33,384 nt of DNA from Gammaproteobacteria bacterium (GCA_009844425.1 VYBN01000030.1:1-33384); one strand, 5' to 3'. Counted from the first letter of the stretch, positions 1-8,752 are shown. Program-made: numbers and translations. Notes: a model not told the origin generated them from the sequence alone.

Positions 1-783
1 CCGCCTCCCCCGCCTCCTCCTCCTCCGAATGCGGCGCCCACCATCGAAATCGCCGGCGGCGGCGATGAAGACTCCACCGCGGGCGGCATCACCGCCTCCT
101 TCACCGTGGCGGAAAACAGCACCGACGCCGTAGAAGGCGCCGCCGGCGCCGTACTCGGACTGATCACACTCAGCGACGAAGACGAAGACGACACCCATAC
201 CGTCGAAGTGGACGACGACCGCTTCCAGGTCATCGACCACGCCGACGCCAAATGGCTGACGCTCAAGTCCGGCGTATCGCTCGACTTCGAAGAAAACGAA
301 TCCGTCACCGTCACCGTGACCGTCACCGACTCCGGCGAACCCGCCGAGTCCGACTCCGCCGAAGTCACAATCACCGTCACGGACGTCAACGAAGATCCTT
401 CCATCGACGTGCGCGACGGCGAAGAGGTTCCCGGACACGCCGGCGTGATTTCGAGCCTTGCCATCGAAGAAAACGCCATGCGGGGCGAGGGCGGCCCGCC
501 GCCCCTGGCCCTGATCGAGGTGATGGACCCGGACGCCGCTGATATGGACAGGCTCACCGGCGAGGCCGGCATTGCCGCCACTTCGATTACCGGCGAGCAG
601 GCGGACAAGTTTGCCGTGATTCTCGATCCCGAGAACGGCCTGTGGCTGCATCTGGCCGAAGGCGCCAGCCTCGACCATGAGGCCGACGATGAGGTCATGG
701 TCACCGTCACCTTCACCGACAGCGCCGGCAACACCGCCAGCCAGGACGTCACGGTCATGGTCACGGACGTGAACGAAGCCCCC
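1..783. repeat. Outer inverted repeat, left end
   Basis: This segment encodes the poly-proline start and the first two cadherin repeats of adhesin A and matches 32598-33384 in opposite orientation (adhesin C). The stretch at ~540-780 is nearly identical at base level, while the first repeat has more differences, so conversion may have acted on patches. Confidence 0.8.
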
Positions 784-3700
784 GAAGTGAGCGGCATGGT
801 TGCGGCCATCACGGGCGAGGCCGGCATGGATCTCGACGCCAAGCCCATTGATCTGCTGGCGCTGTTCAGCGATCCGGACGACGGCGATGCGCCGGTTCGC
901 TACGAGATCAGCGGCGCTCCCGACTGGCTCACGTTCAGCGTCGAGTACGGCGAGGATGACGACGGCAATGACTACGCGCACGGCATGGTGACGGGCAAGG
1001 CGCCCACCACCGGTCCGGACAGCGACCGCGCCCACATGGTGACCCTTACCGCCACCGACGCGGGCGGCGAAGAAGTCTCGACCAGCTTCTACGTGATCAT
1101 CGACGACGGCAATGACGACATCACCGGCGTTGACGCGCTCGACAGCAACGGCAACGTGACCGCGGAATACGAGGTGAACGAAAACGACGCCTCGGGCGTG
1201 GTGTTCGGCGAAATCAAGGTCCACGATCAGGATCACTCCATGCATCCGAACGGCATGCACCACATCGACATCCTGATGGCCGGGCAGAACCCCAGCAATG
1301 TGCGGGCCCGGGTGGACAACCGCTTTGAGGTCAAGTACGACGCCGAGGGCCTTCCCTGGCTGGCGCTGAAGCAAGGGATGTCGCTGGATGAGGAAACGCT
1401 TGGCGGTTCCGTTGACGTGATCATCCGGGCGGTTGACATGGACGGCGCCACGAATGCCAGAGGCACTGATTTCACGGGCAGCGTCGCGCATCAGACCGTC
1501 ACGATCCTTATCAACGACCAGAACGATGCGCCCGTGGCCCAGACCATAGGCAACTGGTGGGTGACGGTGCAGGACGACCTCAGGTCCGACGAAATCAGCA
1601 AGGGCGAATGGCTGGACTTCTCGCTGGAACGGGAAGGTATTGCCGGCGATGACAAGCCCGCGTTCAAGGACCCTGATGGCGACACCCTGACCTATTCACT
1701 GTCGGGCCCGTCCATCCTGGAGATCAATCCGCGCACCGGCCAGATCACCAATAAGGAAGGCGCGGTGCCCGTGCGCGGCATGCATAAGCTCACCGTCACG
1801 GCCACCGATCCGGACGGCGCGTCCGTCTCCCAGTCCTTCTACCTGTCCATCGGTTTTTCCGAACCGGGCGAAAACTACACCGAGGACAACGAAGAGCCCG
1901 TGATCCGGGTGACGTCCGAGTTGGACTACAGAGAGAATTCGGGAATGAGGCGTGTGGCCACGTTCACCGTTACGGATGACGACAACGACTTGGGCCATCA
2001 CCCGTTCGCCGTCGATTCGGTTCGAATCACCTCCGTGGTTGACGGCAACACGGACAGCACCGATAACGACAGCACCGACGATCCCTCCACTACTTCGGTC
2101 AACGAAGCGCAGGGCATGACGGGTTACGGCGGCGCTTTCCGCCTGTCCGATCCCGTCAAGAACGGCGACACCTGGACTTACCACGTTTACGTCCGCGACA
2201 CCAACCCGAACCCGCGCGTTGACACAACTTCGGTGCTCAACTACGAGAACGTTGATCGGCTCACCATCACCATCACGGCCAGCGATGGCGTGGCGGACGC
2301 GGTGACCGAGGAAATCGAAATCCGCATCGACGACGTGAACGAAGCGCCGGTTATTGACAATCCCACTTCCAATACTCCGGCCGTCGCATCTGGCGACTAT
2401 GGCGTCAATCAGTCGGAGACGCAAAAGGAAGTCGTGTACATCAAGCTGGAGGATCTCTGGATGGATCCGGAAGGCGACGATGATCCGGACGATCTGACGT
2501 ACACGCTCACCAAGACCGGCTCGTGGATCACCATCCTGCACCAGCCCGGCGAATGGGGCGACATCAAGGAAGGGCGCGATGGTGACGACGGCACCGACGA
2601 CGATGTGGCCTGGAACAGCACCACCAACCAGGCCGCCGTGGTGATCGGTGACGATGCAACCGAACCCGGCGACCGCGAGCAGGTGGCCATCATCCAGATC
2701 GACCGCACCGGAAGCAACAACGGCCAGGGCGAGAGCGGCAGCTACACGATCACCGCGCGCGATTCCGACGGCGCAACGGGCTCCAAGACCTACACGATCC
2801 GGCCCACGGATCGGAACCTTCCTCCTTCCGGCGCCGTCGAGATCAGCGGCAGCGCCCGCGAGGACGCCACCTTGCGCGTTACCTTCAACGACGACAAGGA
2901 CCCCGATCTTCGCGGCAACGCGGAACCGGCGCTGGTGCTCTACGAGTGGTACCAGGTGGAAGTGGCCGATGACGGCACTGAAACTGAAGGGGCCTCCCCG
3001 TTCCATGTGGGGACCAGCAACACCTACCAGTTGAAACAGGGGGACGTTGGCGACAAGATCCGGGTGAAGGTCAAGTACTACGAGGTCTTCCAAGGCCAGC
3101 TCATGGGATTGGACACAAGCGCCGATCTGGACACCACCACGGACGGAACCCAGATCAACGGCGACACCACCGACCGGACCGTAAGCAACACGCCGGACAA
3201 GGGTGCGGGACACATCACGATCCTCGCTGACGCCAATGCCTTGATGGTTACGGACAGGGACGTGCGCGTGACCGACGGTGATTACACCACGGTGGGCAGC
3301 GTGGTCGCGCATGACGGACTGACCTGGTCCTGGCAGTGGTCCAGCAACGGCCGCGGCGGCTGGCAGGACATCAACCAGACGGGCGACTCCGACACATCGT
3401 CGCTGGAACTGGACGGCGATCCAAACACGGCTGGCAATGACGGCAACGGCCAAAGCAGGTGGTACCGCGCGGTCGCAACCTACGACGCCGACGGAATCGA
3501 TGAGGATACCGACGCCAGCGACGGTGATGACGACGAGATGGAGAGCGTGTACAGCGATCCGATCCAGGTCGCCAACATCAACAACGGACCGTCGGGAACC
3601 CCTGCTCAAGCAACCCCCGCACCCACGATTTCCGGCAACCCCTTCCCGGGCGGAACGCTCACTGTCAACGCGGGCAGCGCGACTGTGGATGTGCAATGGC

Positions 3701-5109
3701 AGATGAGCCGCGGAACCGGTGATTGGACGGACATCGCCGGCGCCACCGGCAGCCTCACACTCACGCAGGCGCATGTCGGCGCGAACATTCGGGCGGTAGT
3801 GTCGTACAAGAGCACGGCTCCCAACGCTCCGGGCGTGACGGCGGTGGTTGCTGTCGAGGCCGACGGCGACGCCGACGGCTCGCCAGGCGGAGCAATTCGT
3901 GGCGGAACGACGCAAACGGCTGCTCCAGTCAGGGTGGACGCCCACGACATCGAAGTCAGCGTAATGGGCACCGGACACCACCCGCTGTTCGGCACTCCGG
4001 CCTATGCGGCCGCCGTGACAGAGGGCACAGCCAACAACGCGGGCTGGAACCTTTCGCACACGGAAGAGATCAATCTGGCCAGCCTGTTCCAGGATCCGGA
4101 CAGTTCGCGCCTGACCTTCACGGTCACTGCGGGCGCGGCCTCGGGTCTGGGCGCCGGAAGCGCATCGGGCAACACGTATCTGTTCGATGCAGCGTCAGGC
4201 GGCGTGCTGGTGTTTGAGGTTCAGGGAAGTACCGGCAAGCTCACCTTCAACAGCGACGTCTATCGCGGGCACGATGGCACGGGCACGGACGGCACGGGCA
4301 ACATCATTACGCTGAGCATCAACGCCAACGACGGCGCCAATGACAGCGAGCCGGACGCGACGGTTAACCTCCGCATCAACGTAGCCCCTACCGACATCTG
4401 GTTTGCGGCGGCCGAAGATAGTCCCAGCGACGCAGCAGAAGCAACCACGGTAGTTACTGTGGACGAGCATGTCGGAGCTCGGGCGGGAGGCGCTGGCCCC
4501 AACGGCGAGCTTGTTGCCCATGTGAACGTTCAGGACGAGAATGCGGATTCGCACAAGTTTGGGACTCACGACGTTATGGTGCACGGTGATGACCGGTTCA
4601 TGGTCACGCACACCGGCTACACCGCAGCCCCCACTTCGCGGGATACGGACCGGCTGGGCAGCACTTGGGAGATTCGTCTGAAGCCAGGCGCGAAGCTCGA
4701 TGCAGAAACGCAGATGGACATGGATCCGGTGACGGAGGGCAAGCAGATCGTTCTTACGGTCACGGCTACCGATATGGGCGGCCTGAGCACTCCGCCAGGA
4801 GCAGCCAACGCGATCAAGCTCACCATTACGGTGGGTGATCTCGACGCAGCGGCTGGTGACCGCAACCATCCGACGACGCCCACGCCGGCTGACGTGCCGG
4901 GCCTGAAGGACGACGAGGCCACCGACACGGACGATCGGGAAGACGACACCACGGCCGACGACGACACGGACGGCGGCGCGAACCCGCCGCCTCCGGGCAT
5001 GTCGCTGGGCGGGATTATCGAGGACTTCGTCGCGAACGCGGACGCCTTCGACCAGGACCTGCTCGAAGACTTCACGCTAATGATCGACGACGGCATCGAA
5101 ATCGCGTAA
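1..5109 (+). CDS. Giant cadherin-repeat adhesin A, 5' end outside the window
   Basis: The frame is open from the first base. It begins in a poly-proline run followed by NAAPTIEIAGGG, so the true start lies upstream; GTG at 106 is only an internal possibility. Cadherin signatures recur about every 100 residues: DDRF, then LKxGxSLD-E (the LDRE equivalent), then TVTD and DVNE-P (the DxNDN equivalent). These residues bind calcium between repeats in cadherins. Counting from 106, cadherin-like repeats fill ~1-470, then come an IGNWWVTV module (~480), a YRENSG/ATFTVTD module (~610), Ig-like W-Q-W modules (~905-1240), a NVAPT module (~1424) and an acidic linker. PPPPGMSLGG and a 33-residue acidic tail end the chain at IEIA. 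No enzyme motif is seen. It is probably a secreted, calcium-dependent surface adhesin. The export route is not visible; the acidic tail could be a type I secretion signal. Confidence 0.85.
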   Translation, partial: PPPPPPPPPNAAPTIEIAGGGDEDSTAGGITASFTVAENSTDAVEGAAGAVLGLITLSDEDEDDTHTVEVDDDRFQVIDHADAKWLTLKSGVSLDFEENESVTVTVTVTDSGEPAESDSAEVTITVTDVNEDPSIDVRDGEEVPGHAGVISSLAIEENAMRGEGGPPPLALIEVMDPDAADMDRLTGEAGIAATSITGEQADKFAVILDPENGLWLHLAEGASLDHEADDEVMVTVTFTDSAGNTASQDVTVMVTDVNEAPEVSGMVAAITGEAGMDLDAKPIDLLALFSDPDDGDAPVRYEISGAPDWLTFSVEYGEDDDGNDYAHGMVTGKAPTTGPDSDRAHMVTLTATDAGGEEVSTSFYVIIDDGNDDITGVDALDSNGNVTAEYEVNENDASGVVFGEIKVHDQDHSMHPNGMHHIDILMAGQNPSNVRARVDNRFEVKYDAEGLPWLALKQGMSLDEETLGGSVDVIIRAVDMDGATNARGTDFTGSVAHQTVTILINDQNDAPVAQTIGNWWVTVQDDLRSDEISKGEWLDFSLEREGIAGDDKPAFKDPDGDTLTYSLSGPSILEINPRTGQITNKEGAVPVRGMHKLTVTATDPDGASVSQSFYLSIGFSEPGENYTEDNEEPVIRVTSELDYRENSGMRRVATFTVTDDDNDLGHHPFAVDSVRITSVVDGNTDSTDNDSTDDPSTTSVNEAQGMTGYGGAFRLSDPVKNGDTWTYHVYVRDTNPNPRVDTTSVLNYENVDRLTITITASDGVADAVTEEIEIRIDDVNEAPVIDNPTSNTPAVASGDYGVNQSETQKEVVYIKLEDLWMDPEGDDDPDDLTYTLTKTGSWITILHQPGEWGDIKEGRDGDDGTDDDVAWNSTTNQAAVVIGDDATEPGDREQVAIIQIDRTGSNNGQGESGSYTITARDSDGATGSKTYTIRPTDRNLPPSGAVEISGSAREDATLRVTFNDDKDPDLRGNAEPALVLYEWYQVEVADDGTETEGASPFHVGTSNTYQLKQGDVGDKIRVKVKYYEVFQGQLMGLDTSADLDTTTDGTQINGDTTDRTVSNTPDKGAGHITILADANALMVTDRDVRVTDGDYTTVGSVVAHDGLTWSWQWSSNGRGGWQDINQTGDSDTSSLELDGDPNTAGNDGNGQSRWYRAVATYDADGIDEDTDASDGDDDEMESVYSDPIQVANINNGPSGTPAQATPAPTISGNPFPGGTLTVNAGSATVDVQWQMSRGTGDWTDIAGATGSLTLTQAHVGANIRAVVSYKSTAPNAPGVTAVVAVEADGDADGSPGGAIRGGTTQTAAPVRVDAHDIEVSVMGTGHHPLFGTPAYAAAVTEGTANNAGWNLSHTEEINLASLFQDPDSSRLTFTVTAGAASGLGAGSASGNTYLFDAASGGVLVFEVQGSTGKLTFNSDVYRGHDGTGTDGTGNIITLSINANDGANDSEPDATVNLRINVAPTDIWFAAAEDSPSDAAEATTVVTVDEHVGARAGGAGPNGELVAHVNVQDENADSHKFGTHDVMVHGDDRFMVTHTGYTAAPTSRDTDRLGSTWEIRLKPGAKLDAETQMDMDPVTEGKQIVLTVTATDMGGLSTPPGAANAIKLTITVGDLDAAAGDRNHPTTPTPADVPGLKDDEATDTDDREDDTTADDDTDGGANPPPPGMSLGGIIEDFVANADAFDQDLLEDFTLMIDDGIEIA

Positions 5110-5116
5110 CCGAACC

Positions 5117-5166
5117 CCCCGCAACATACGTTGCAGCGAGGCGGGCACATAGCCCGCCTCGTTTTT
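5117..5166 (+). terminator. Rho-independent terminator of adhesin A (founder form of the repeated element)
   Basis: A short hairpin GCAAC-ATAC-GTTGC is followed by a 10-bp stem, CGAGGCGGGC (5137-5146) with GCCCGCCTCG (5152-5161), a 5-base loop and five T. It begins 8 bases after the stop codon. The same two-hairpin block recurs through the window. Confidence 0.85.
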
Positions 5167-5282
5167 GTACGCCCCCTTGCGGATCAAGGCCAAGCCATTC
5201 TTCGGTAGAATATGGTTATCAAAGGATTCCGCTTACGCAGAATAACGCGCACGATACTTAGGTCGCAAGAGAGTCTCGAACA

Positions 5283-5909
5283 ATGGAAAAAGTATTTATC
5301 TATTGGGACAACTCCAATATTTTTCACGAAGCGCAGCGCCTCGCCGGGGAGTTCGAAGAGGGACCGGATGCCCGCTATCGCGTGCGAATTCATTTTGACA
5401 ACCTGTTGCGGCTTGCTCACGCCGACCGTCCCGTGCAGCGTGCGCTTGCTGCAGGTTCAGTGCCCCCAGAAATGCGGCAACTATGGAATCGTATGGAGGA
5501 ACGAGGGATACAAGTCCAACTGTTTGATCGCGGCGACCCCGGGCGAAGCGAGCAGGAGGTGCCCGACCATGTGCTCCAGCTCCAAATGCTCCGGGATGCG
5601 CTGGAATTCAATGGCGACCCCGGAATCGTGGTGTTATTGACAGGCGACGGGGCTGGATACTATGAGGGCGGTGGGTTTCACCGAACGCTGGAAGCCATGC
5701 ACCAGCGCGATTGGCGCATTGAGGTGCTGTCTTGGGCGCATGCCTGCAATCAGCGAATGCGCCGCTGGGCGGAGGCTAATGCTCTCTTTGTGTCTTTGGA
5801 CGAGTTTTATCCTTCTATCACCTTTACGGAACCCTCCCGGCCCGGCCACGAATTGGCGCTGCCACGCAAGCAAGCGCCGCTCGATCTCGATCGCCGTCGC
5901 TGCGCTTGA
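5283..5909 (+). CDS. NYN-domain (PIN-like) putative ribonuclease
   Basis: This 208-residue protein opens with VFIYWDNSNIF, the N-terminal strand and catalytic aspartate of NYN domains (LabA/Limkain-b1 type, a PIN-fold nuclease family). The later acidic cluster LLTGDGAGYYEGGGF (~119-133) matches the second metal-binding site. These enzymes are predicted metal-dependent RNases, but no substrate can be read from the sequence. The start at 5283 was chosen because the family motif begins at residue 4. The last ~20 residues (RPGHELALPRKQ to the end) do not look like the family. The gene stops 15 bases before an adhesin-tail repeat, so its natural 3' end may have been replaced. It is not co-directional with any other intact partner except the adhesin upstream, from which it is separated by a terminator. 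Confidence 0.75.
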   Translation: MEKVFIYWDNSNIFHEAQRLAGEFEEGPDARYRVRIHFDNLLRLAHADRPVQRALAAGSVPPEMRQLWNRMEERGIQVQLFDRGDPGRSEQEVPDHVLQLQMLRDALEFNGDPGIVVLLTGDGAGYYEGGGFHRTLEAMHQRDWRIEVLSWAHACNQRMRRWAEANALFVSLDEFYPSITFTEPSRPGHELALPRKQAPLDLDRRRCA

Positions 5910-5933
5910 CGCGCACGCCGCAGCCGGCGCGGC

Positions 5934-6041
5934 GTGGATGGCGGGATCATCGAGGACTTTGTCGACAACATGGACGCCTTCGACCAGGACCTGCTCGAAG
6001 ACTTCACGCTCGTGATCGGCGACGGCATCGAAATCGCGTAA
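5934..6041 (+). pseudogene. Orphan 3' fragment of a cadherin-adhesin gene (tail 1)
   Basis: The frame encodes VDGGIIEDFVDN, then the acidic DLLEDF segment, and ends at IEIA with TAA, as in adhesin A. No adhesin body lies upstream; the NYN gene ends at 5909. The stop codon and terminator are intact. It is a remnant left by recombination, or a duplicated landing site, and not a gene on its own. Confidence 0.85.
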
Positions 6042-6068
6042 CCGAACCCCCCGCAACATACGTTGCAG

Positions 6069-6098
6069 CGAGGCGGGCTACATGCCCGCCTCGTTTTT
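6069..6098 (+). terminator. Terminator hairpin in copy R1
   Basis: Ten-base-pair stem CGAGGCGGGC/GCCCGCCTCG around a TACAT loop, followed by five T. Confidence 0.8.
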
Positions 6099-6194
6099 GT
6101 ACCCCTTTCTGCCCAATTGCACCCCTTTTCCTGGACATACCCGACGCTTTTTTTACCGCTAAGCTGAGCGCCGGACGTGCTAATATCCGCGGCC

Positions 6195-6461
6195 ATGGCT
6201 AACCCGTCTACTATAGAAACACACAAATTTCTTGTGCCGGAATTCTTTGCTACTCGTGAAGAGGCTCTGCAAGAGGTGCGGAGACGGAAAATCGAGGCAA
6301 CGGAGAATAACTTATTTGTTCGTTGTGAACGCACTCCTTATGGAACATGGAGAGTTTCCGCGTTGCCAATGGAATTTTTGGTTGACAATTTGGCGAACGG
6401 GCCGCATCTGCAAGAAACGGTACCTGGTTTTTCTTCACCTAAGAAAGTTTGGAGTGGCTAG
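6195..6461 (+). CDS. Small hypothetical protein (88 residues)
   Basis: I do not recognise this gene. The protein starts MANPSTIETHKFLVPEFF and continues with a charged helix (EEALQEVRRRKIEATENN) and a strand-rich C-terminal half. It has no signal peptide or membrane segment. The start at 6195 gives a compact soluble protein, though no strong ribosome binding site precedes it. Base composition is visibly more AT-rich than its neighbours, which suggests separate acquisition. Its stop overlaps the GTG start of a second short frame (TAGTG at 6459-6463), the usual sign of a translationally coupled gene pair. The pair sits alone between two identical adhesin-tail repeats, like a cassette. Confidence 0.55.
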   Translation: MANPSTIETHKFLVPEFFATREEALQEVRRRKIEATENNLFVRCERTPYGTWRVSALPMEFLVDNLANGPHLQETVPGFSSPKKVWSG

Positions 6462-6577
6462 TGTCTGAAGAAGATCAGGGAGATCGTTCCCTTCCACAGA
6501 AGAAGGAGTTGGAAAGCCAGCAATTGGTTCTCTTTGACCTGCGTAAACCGCTGAAGGTTGCCGCCTGTTCCATGTGA
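6461..6577 (+). pseudogene. Truncated second gene of the 6.2-kb pair
   Basis: A 38-codon frame starts at GTG 6461, one base inside the preceding stop codon, and reads VSEEDQGDRSLPQKKELE, then LVLFDLRKPLK. It ends abruptly about 50 bases before repeat R2. Coupling to the upstream gene suggests it was once a longer partner gene whose 3' part was lost when the repeat arrived. The family is not recognised. Confidence 0.4.
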
Positions 6578-6633
6578 AGGCTGCCACCCGGACCGGAGCA
6601 AAGCTGCCACTTTCGGGCGCATGTCGGCGCGGC

Positions 6634-6741
6634 GTGGATGGCGGGATCATCGAGGACTTTGTCGACAACATGGACGCCTTCGACCAGGACCTGCTCGAAG
6701 ACTTCACGCTCGTGATCGGCGACGGCATCGAAATCGCGTAA
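6634..6741 (+). pseudogene. Orphan 3' fragment of a cadherin-adhesin gene (tail 2)
   Basis: Same 35 codons and TAA stop as tail 1, with no adhesin body upstream. The intact stop and terminator suggest that the element moves or is copied as one block. Confidence 0.85.
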
Positions 6742-6768
6742 CCGAACCCCCCGCAACATACGTTGCAG

Positions 6769-6798
6769 CGAGGCGGGCTACATGCCCGCCTCGTTTTT
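6769..6798 (+). terminator. Terminator hairpin in copy R2
   Basis: Ten-base-pair GC stem, TACAT loop and five T, identical to the hairpin in R1. Confidence 0.8.
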
Positions 6799-6893
6799 GT
6801 ACCCCTTTCGCGCCAAACACAGCGCATTTTCTGCCGCCATCCATCTCCCGTCTGTGCTACGCTAGCAAAGCATTCGTCAGGGAGGAAATCCAG

Positions 6894-7205
6894 ATGAACG
6901 ACAATTCTTCATTCAACGGAAGTGTTCAGTTGCTTGCCGATGCCCTGCAGCAGGTCGTCAGGGGAGCCGTTCGGGAAGGCGTGGGCCCACTGCGCCAGGA
7001 TATGCAAACCATGCGTCAGGATATGCAAACCATGCGCCAGGATATGCAAACCATGCGCCAGGATATGCAGGCCATGGAAGATCGACTCAACGTTCGGATT
7101 GATGTCACCAATCAGAACATGCAGGCACAGTTCGCCGAGCAGGAAAAAAGATCGCGCACCTGCTACGCAGCCGCGCCAACTGATCCAGCGTTCTGCAGAC
7201 TTTGA
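6894..7205 (+). CDS. Heptad-repeat coiled-coil protein, probably frameshifted at the 3' end
   Basis: The start at 6894 is supported by GGAGG at 6881-6885. The 103-residue protein has an N-terminal helix (VQLLADALQQVVRGAVREGV), four perfect seven-residue repeats of RQDMQ-M type, then a second helix (MEDRLNVRIDVTNQNMQ). This is a left-handed coiled coil and looks like a small structural or antitoxin-like protein; no function is recognised. The C-terminus changes character after AEQEK. Adding one A to the A run at ~7143-7148 would give KKIAHLLRSRAN and a stop, which reads as a more natural helix end. It is therefore probably a recent frameshift. A frame open further upstream exists, but it would run through repeat R2 and is rejected. 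Confidence 0.6.
   Translation: MNDNSSFNGSVQLLADALQQVVRGAVREGVGPLRQDMQTMRQDMQTMRQDMQTMRQDMQAMEDRLNVRIDVTNQNMQAQFAEQEKRSRTCYAAAPTDPAFCRL
6993..7076 (+). repeat. Four tandem 21-bp units
   Basis: Four in-frame 21-bp units encode R-Q-D-M-Q-(T/A)-M. They are almost identical at the base level, so the array is likely to change length by slippage while keeping the reading frame. Confidence 0.9.
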
Positions 7206-7378
7206 TCACGCCGGCAGGGCCGAACGAACCCGGTCCTCGCGCGTTTTCCACGTCTCATGCCCATAAACCCCGCCCGCGATCCACAGGAACCGGCGGGAGA
7301 AAAGGCATGCTGCCCTCCCTCCGAGGAGCGCCTCGCTTCGGCGGATTCAGCGAGGGCCGGCGCCCGCTTAAGGGTATT

Positions 7379-8752
7379 TCAGCCGCAGCCGATGCGCAGT
7401 AGCTGAATCGGCAGCGGCAGCGTCTTCACGCCGTTGATTTCGCCGGGGCGCCGGTCCTTGCTCCAGATCTCGCCGTTGCCGTAGCGGGCAATCTGCTTCA
7501 ACGCTTTCGGACGAAGCTGATTGGCCCATTTGACTTCCACCGGCCAGAACCGTCCGCCGCGCACATAGGCGACATCCACCTCGGCCTGCGCCTTGATGTA
7601 GTACGTCGGATGAAAACGGCGCAGATGACCGGCGACGCATGCTTCCACGATTCTCGATGCCCACTGCGGCTCTTCGCCGGCGGGACGGATCTGACGCTCG
7701 AACGGGTCGTCGCCGGGCGCCAGCCAGGCGCGCACGGCGTGCAGGATGAACGGATCGCTGAACATCAGTTTCCTGGCCTTCTTCGGCGCCGCGGCCAGCT
7801 TGTCCTCCAGCAGGGCGGGCAATACGCACAAGGCGTCCATGCGCTCGAGCAAGGCCACATAGTCGGCCACGGTCCTGGGGTGATCGATCGACAGGTCGCG
7901 GGCCAGGGCGTTCCAGGTCACCTGGGCGCCGTAGCGCTTTACGATGGCGGCCAGAATTTCCCTCAGGTACGGTTCGCGCCGTCCGCGTTTCAGCACATCG
8001 CCGCGAATCCAGTCGGAGTAGGTGGCAAGGGTGCTGCGGCGAATGGTGTCGAACTCGGCCAGGTCATTGATGGCCGTGAGGTAACCTCCGTGCAGCAGAT
8101 AGCGCGAAAACGCCCGGAACACGGCGTCGATCGCTTCGGCCGGAAGGCGCGCCGGCTCTTCAAGACCGTCCTCAAGCTCATCCATCCTGCCTTTCAGAGT
8201 AAGAAATTCCCTGAATGAGAGCGGATGGAGATGAAAGTCGGCCACCGCGGCATCGCCTCGCCGGCCCGGAAACCGCATCCTCGCGTCCTGGATGAACGCC
8301 AGGTCCGAACCCGTAATCATCAGCGCAGTCTGCGTGAGCCAGCCGGCGTCGGCGGCGTACTTGACGGCCTTGTCCCAGTCGCGGATGTAAGTGACTTCAT
8401 CCACGATCAGGTAGTTGATCCCCGTATCGGGGGCGGCGTTCAGTTGATCCTCCATGTGCAGCAGAAGGCTGTGATGGTCGTCGATCAGTTCGCCGGAGAA
8501 GTATGCAATGGCTTCGGGCTGAACGCCGTGACGCAAACGATCGGCCATCCACTGCTTGAGCAGTGTTGATTTACCGGTCTGCCGGCCGCCGCCGAGACTG
8601 TAGATTCCCGGAACCGAGATCGGCAATCGATCAATCAGCGATGAGCGGTGCTGCAGGGGCCGGCCGGCAAGATGCCTGAGCTGCGGATCGGTCTCGGCGA
8701 ACCGCCCGGCGTCGATGAGATGGCTGTTGTGGGGAAGAAACCGGGTATCCAT
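7379..8752 (-). CDS. AAA-family ATPase with C-terminal DUF4143 domain (1)
   Basis: The 457-residue protein carries a Walker A motif GGGRQTGKST (54-63), a Walker B motif YLIVDEV (114-120) and the sensor-like MITGSD. The C-terminal half is DUF4143: it includes ARDLSIDHPRTVADYVALLE (a winged-helix-like segment) and ends with a nuclease-fold-like EVDVAYVRGG, then PVEVKW. This family (AAA_14 plus DUF4143) is common in variable islands. Its biochemical role is not established; defence or toxin-antitoxin-like functions are suspected. The ATG at 8752 is preceded by an AT-rich region with a perfect 18-bp inverted repeat, a possible operator. It converges on the coiled-coil gene to its left. Length is normal for the family and there is no damage visible. 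Confidence 0.85.
   Translation of the reverse strand: MDTRFLPHNSHLIDAGRFAETDPQLRHLAGRPLQHRSSLIDRLPISVPGIYSLGGGRQTGKSTLLKQWMADRLRHGVQPEAIAYFSGELIDDHHSLLLHMEDQLNAAPDTGINYLIVDEVTYIRDWDKAVKYAADAGWLTQTALMITGSDLAFIQDARMRFPGRRGDAAVADFHLHPLSFREFLTLKGRMDELEDGLEEPARLPAEAIDAVFRAFSRYLLHGGYLTAINDLAEFDTIRRSTLATYSDWIRGDVLKRGRREPYLREILAAIVKRYGAQVTWNALARDLSIDHPRTVADYVALLERMDALCVLPALLEDKLAAAPKKARKLMFSDPFILHAVRAWLAPGDDPFERQIRPAGEEPQWASRIVEACVAGHLRRFHPTYYIKAQAEVDVAYVRGGRFWPVEVKWANQLRPKALKQIARYGNGEIWSKDRRPGEINGVKTLPLPIQLLRIGCG

Larger units (their letters stand above)
5925..6109 (+). repeat. Adhesin tail-terminator repeat, copy R1
   Basis: This 185-bp block is identical to 6625-6809, exactly 700 bp downstream. 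It holds the last 35 codons of an adhesin gene (5934-6041, ending IGDGIEIA and TAA) and the GCAAC/GTTGC hairpin plus the terminator stem (6069-6093) and T run. The coding part is very close to the 3' end of adhesin A. Confidence 0.9.
6625..6809 (+). repeat. Adhesin tail-terminator repeat, copy R2
   Basis: Identical to 5925-6109 over 185 bp, including the fused GGCGCGGCGTGGATGG left edge that is not present in adhesin A. The two copies therefore derive from each other and not independently from A. The coding part is 6634-6741 and the terminator stem is 6769-6793. Confidence 0.9.

Noticed and set aside
1696-4059. A 787-codon open frame on the minus strand inside adhesin A
   Set aside because: It is opposite a strongly patterned cadherin-repeat gene and its product is low-complexity with no family motif. 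Long antisense frames are expected in GC-rich repetitive genes. Similar frames inside B and C were left out for the same reason.
6558-6893. Upstream extension of the heptad coiled-coil gene
   Set aside because: The extension would read through repeat R2 in a different frame from the adhesin tail and has no ribosome site, while ATG 6894 has a good one.
6993-7076. CRISPR-like short repeats
   Set aside because: The units are contiguous, in frame and without spacers; they encode a coiled coil.
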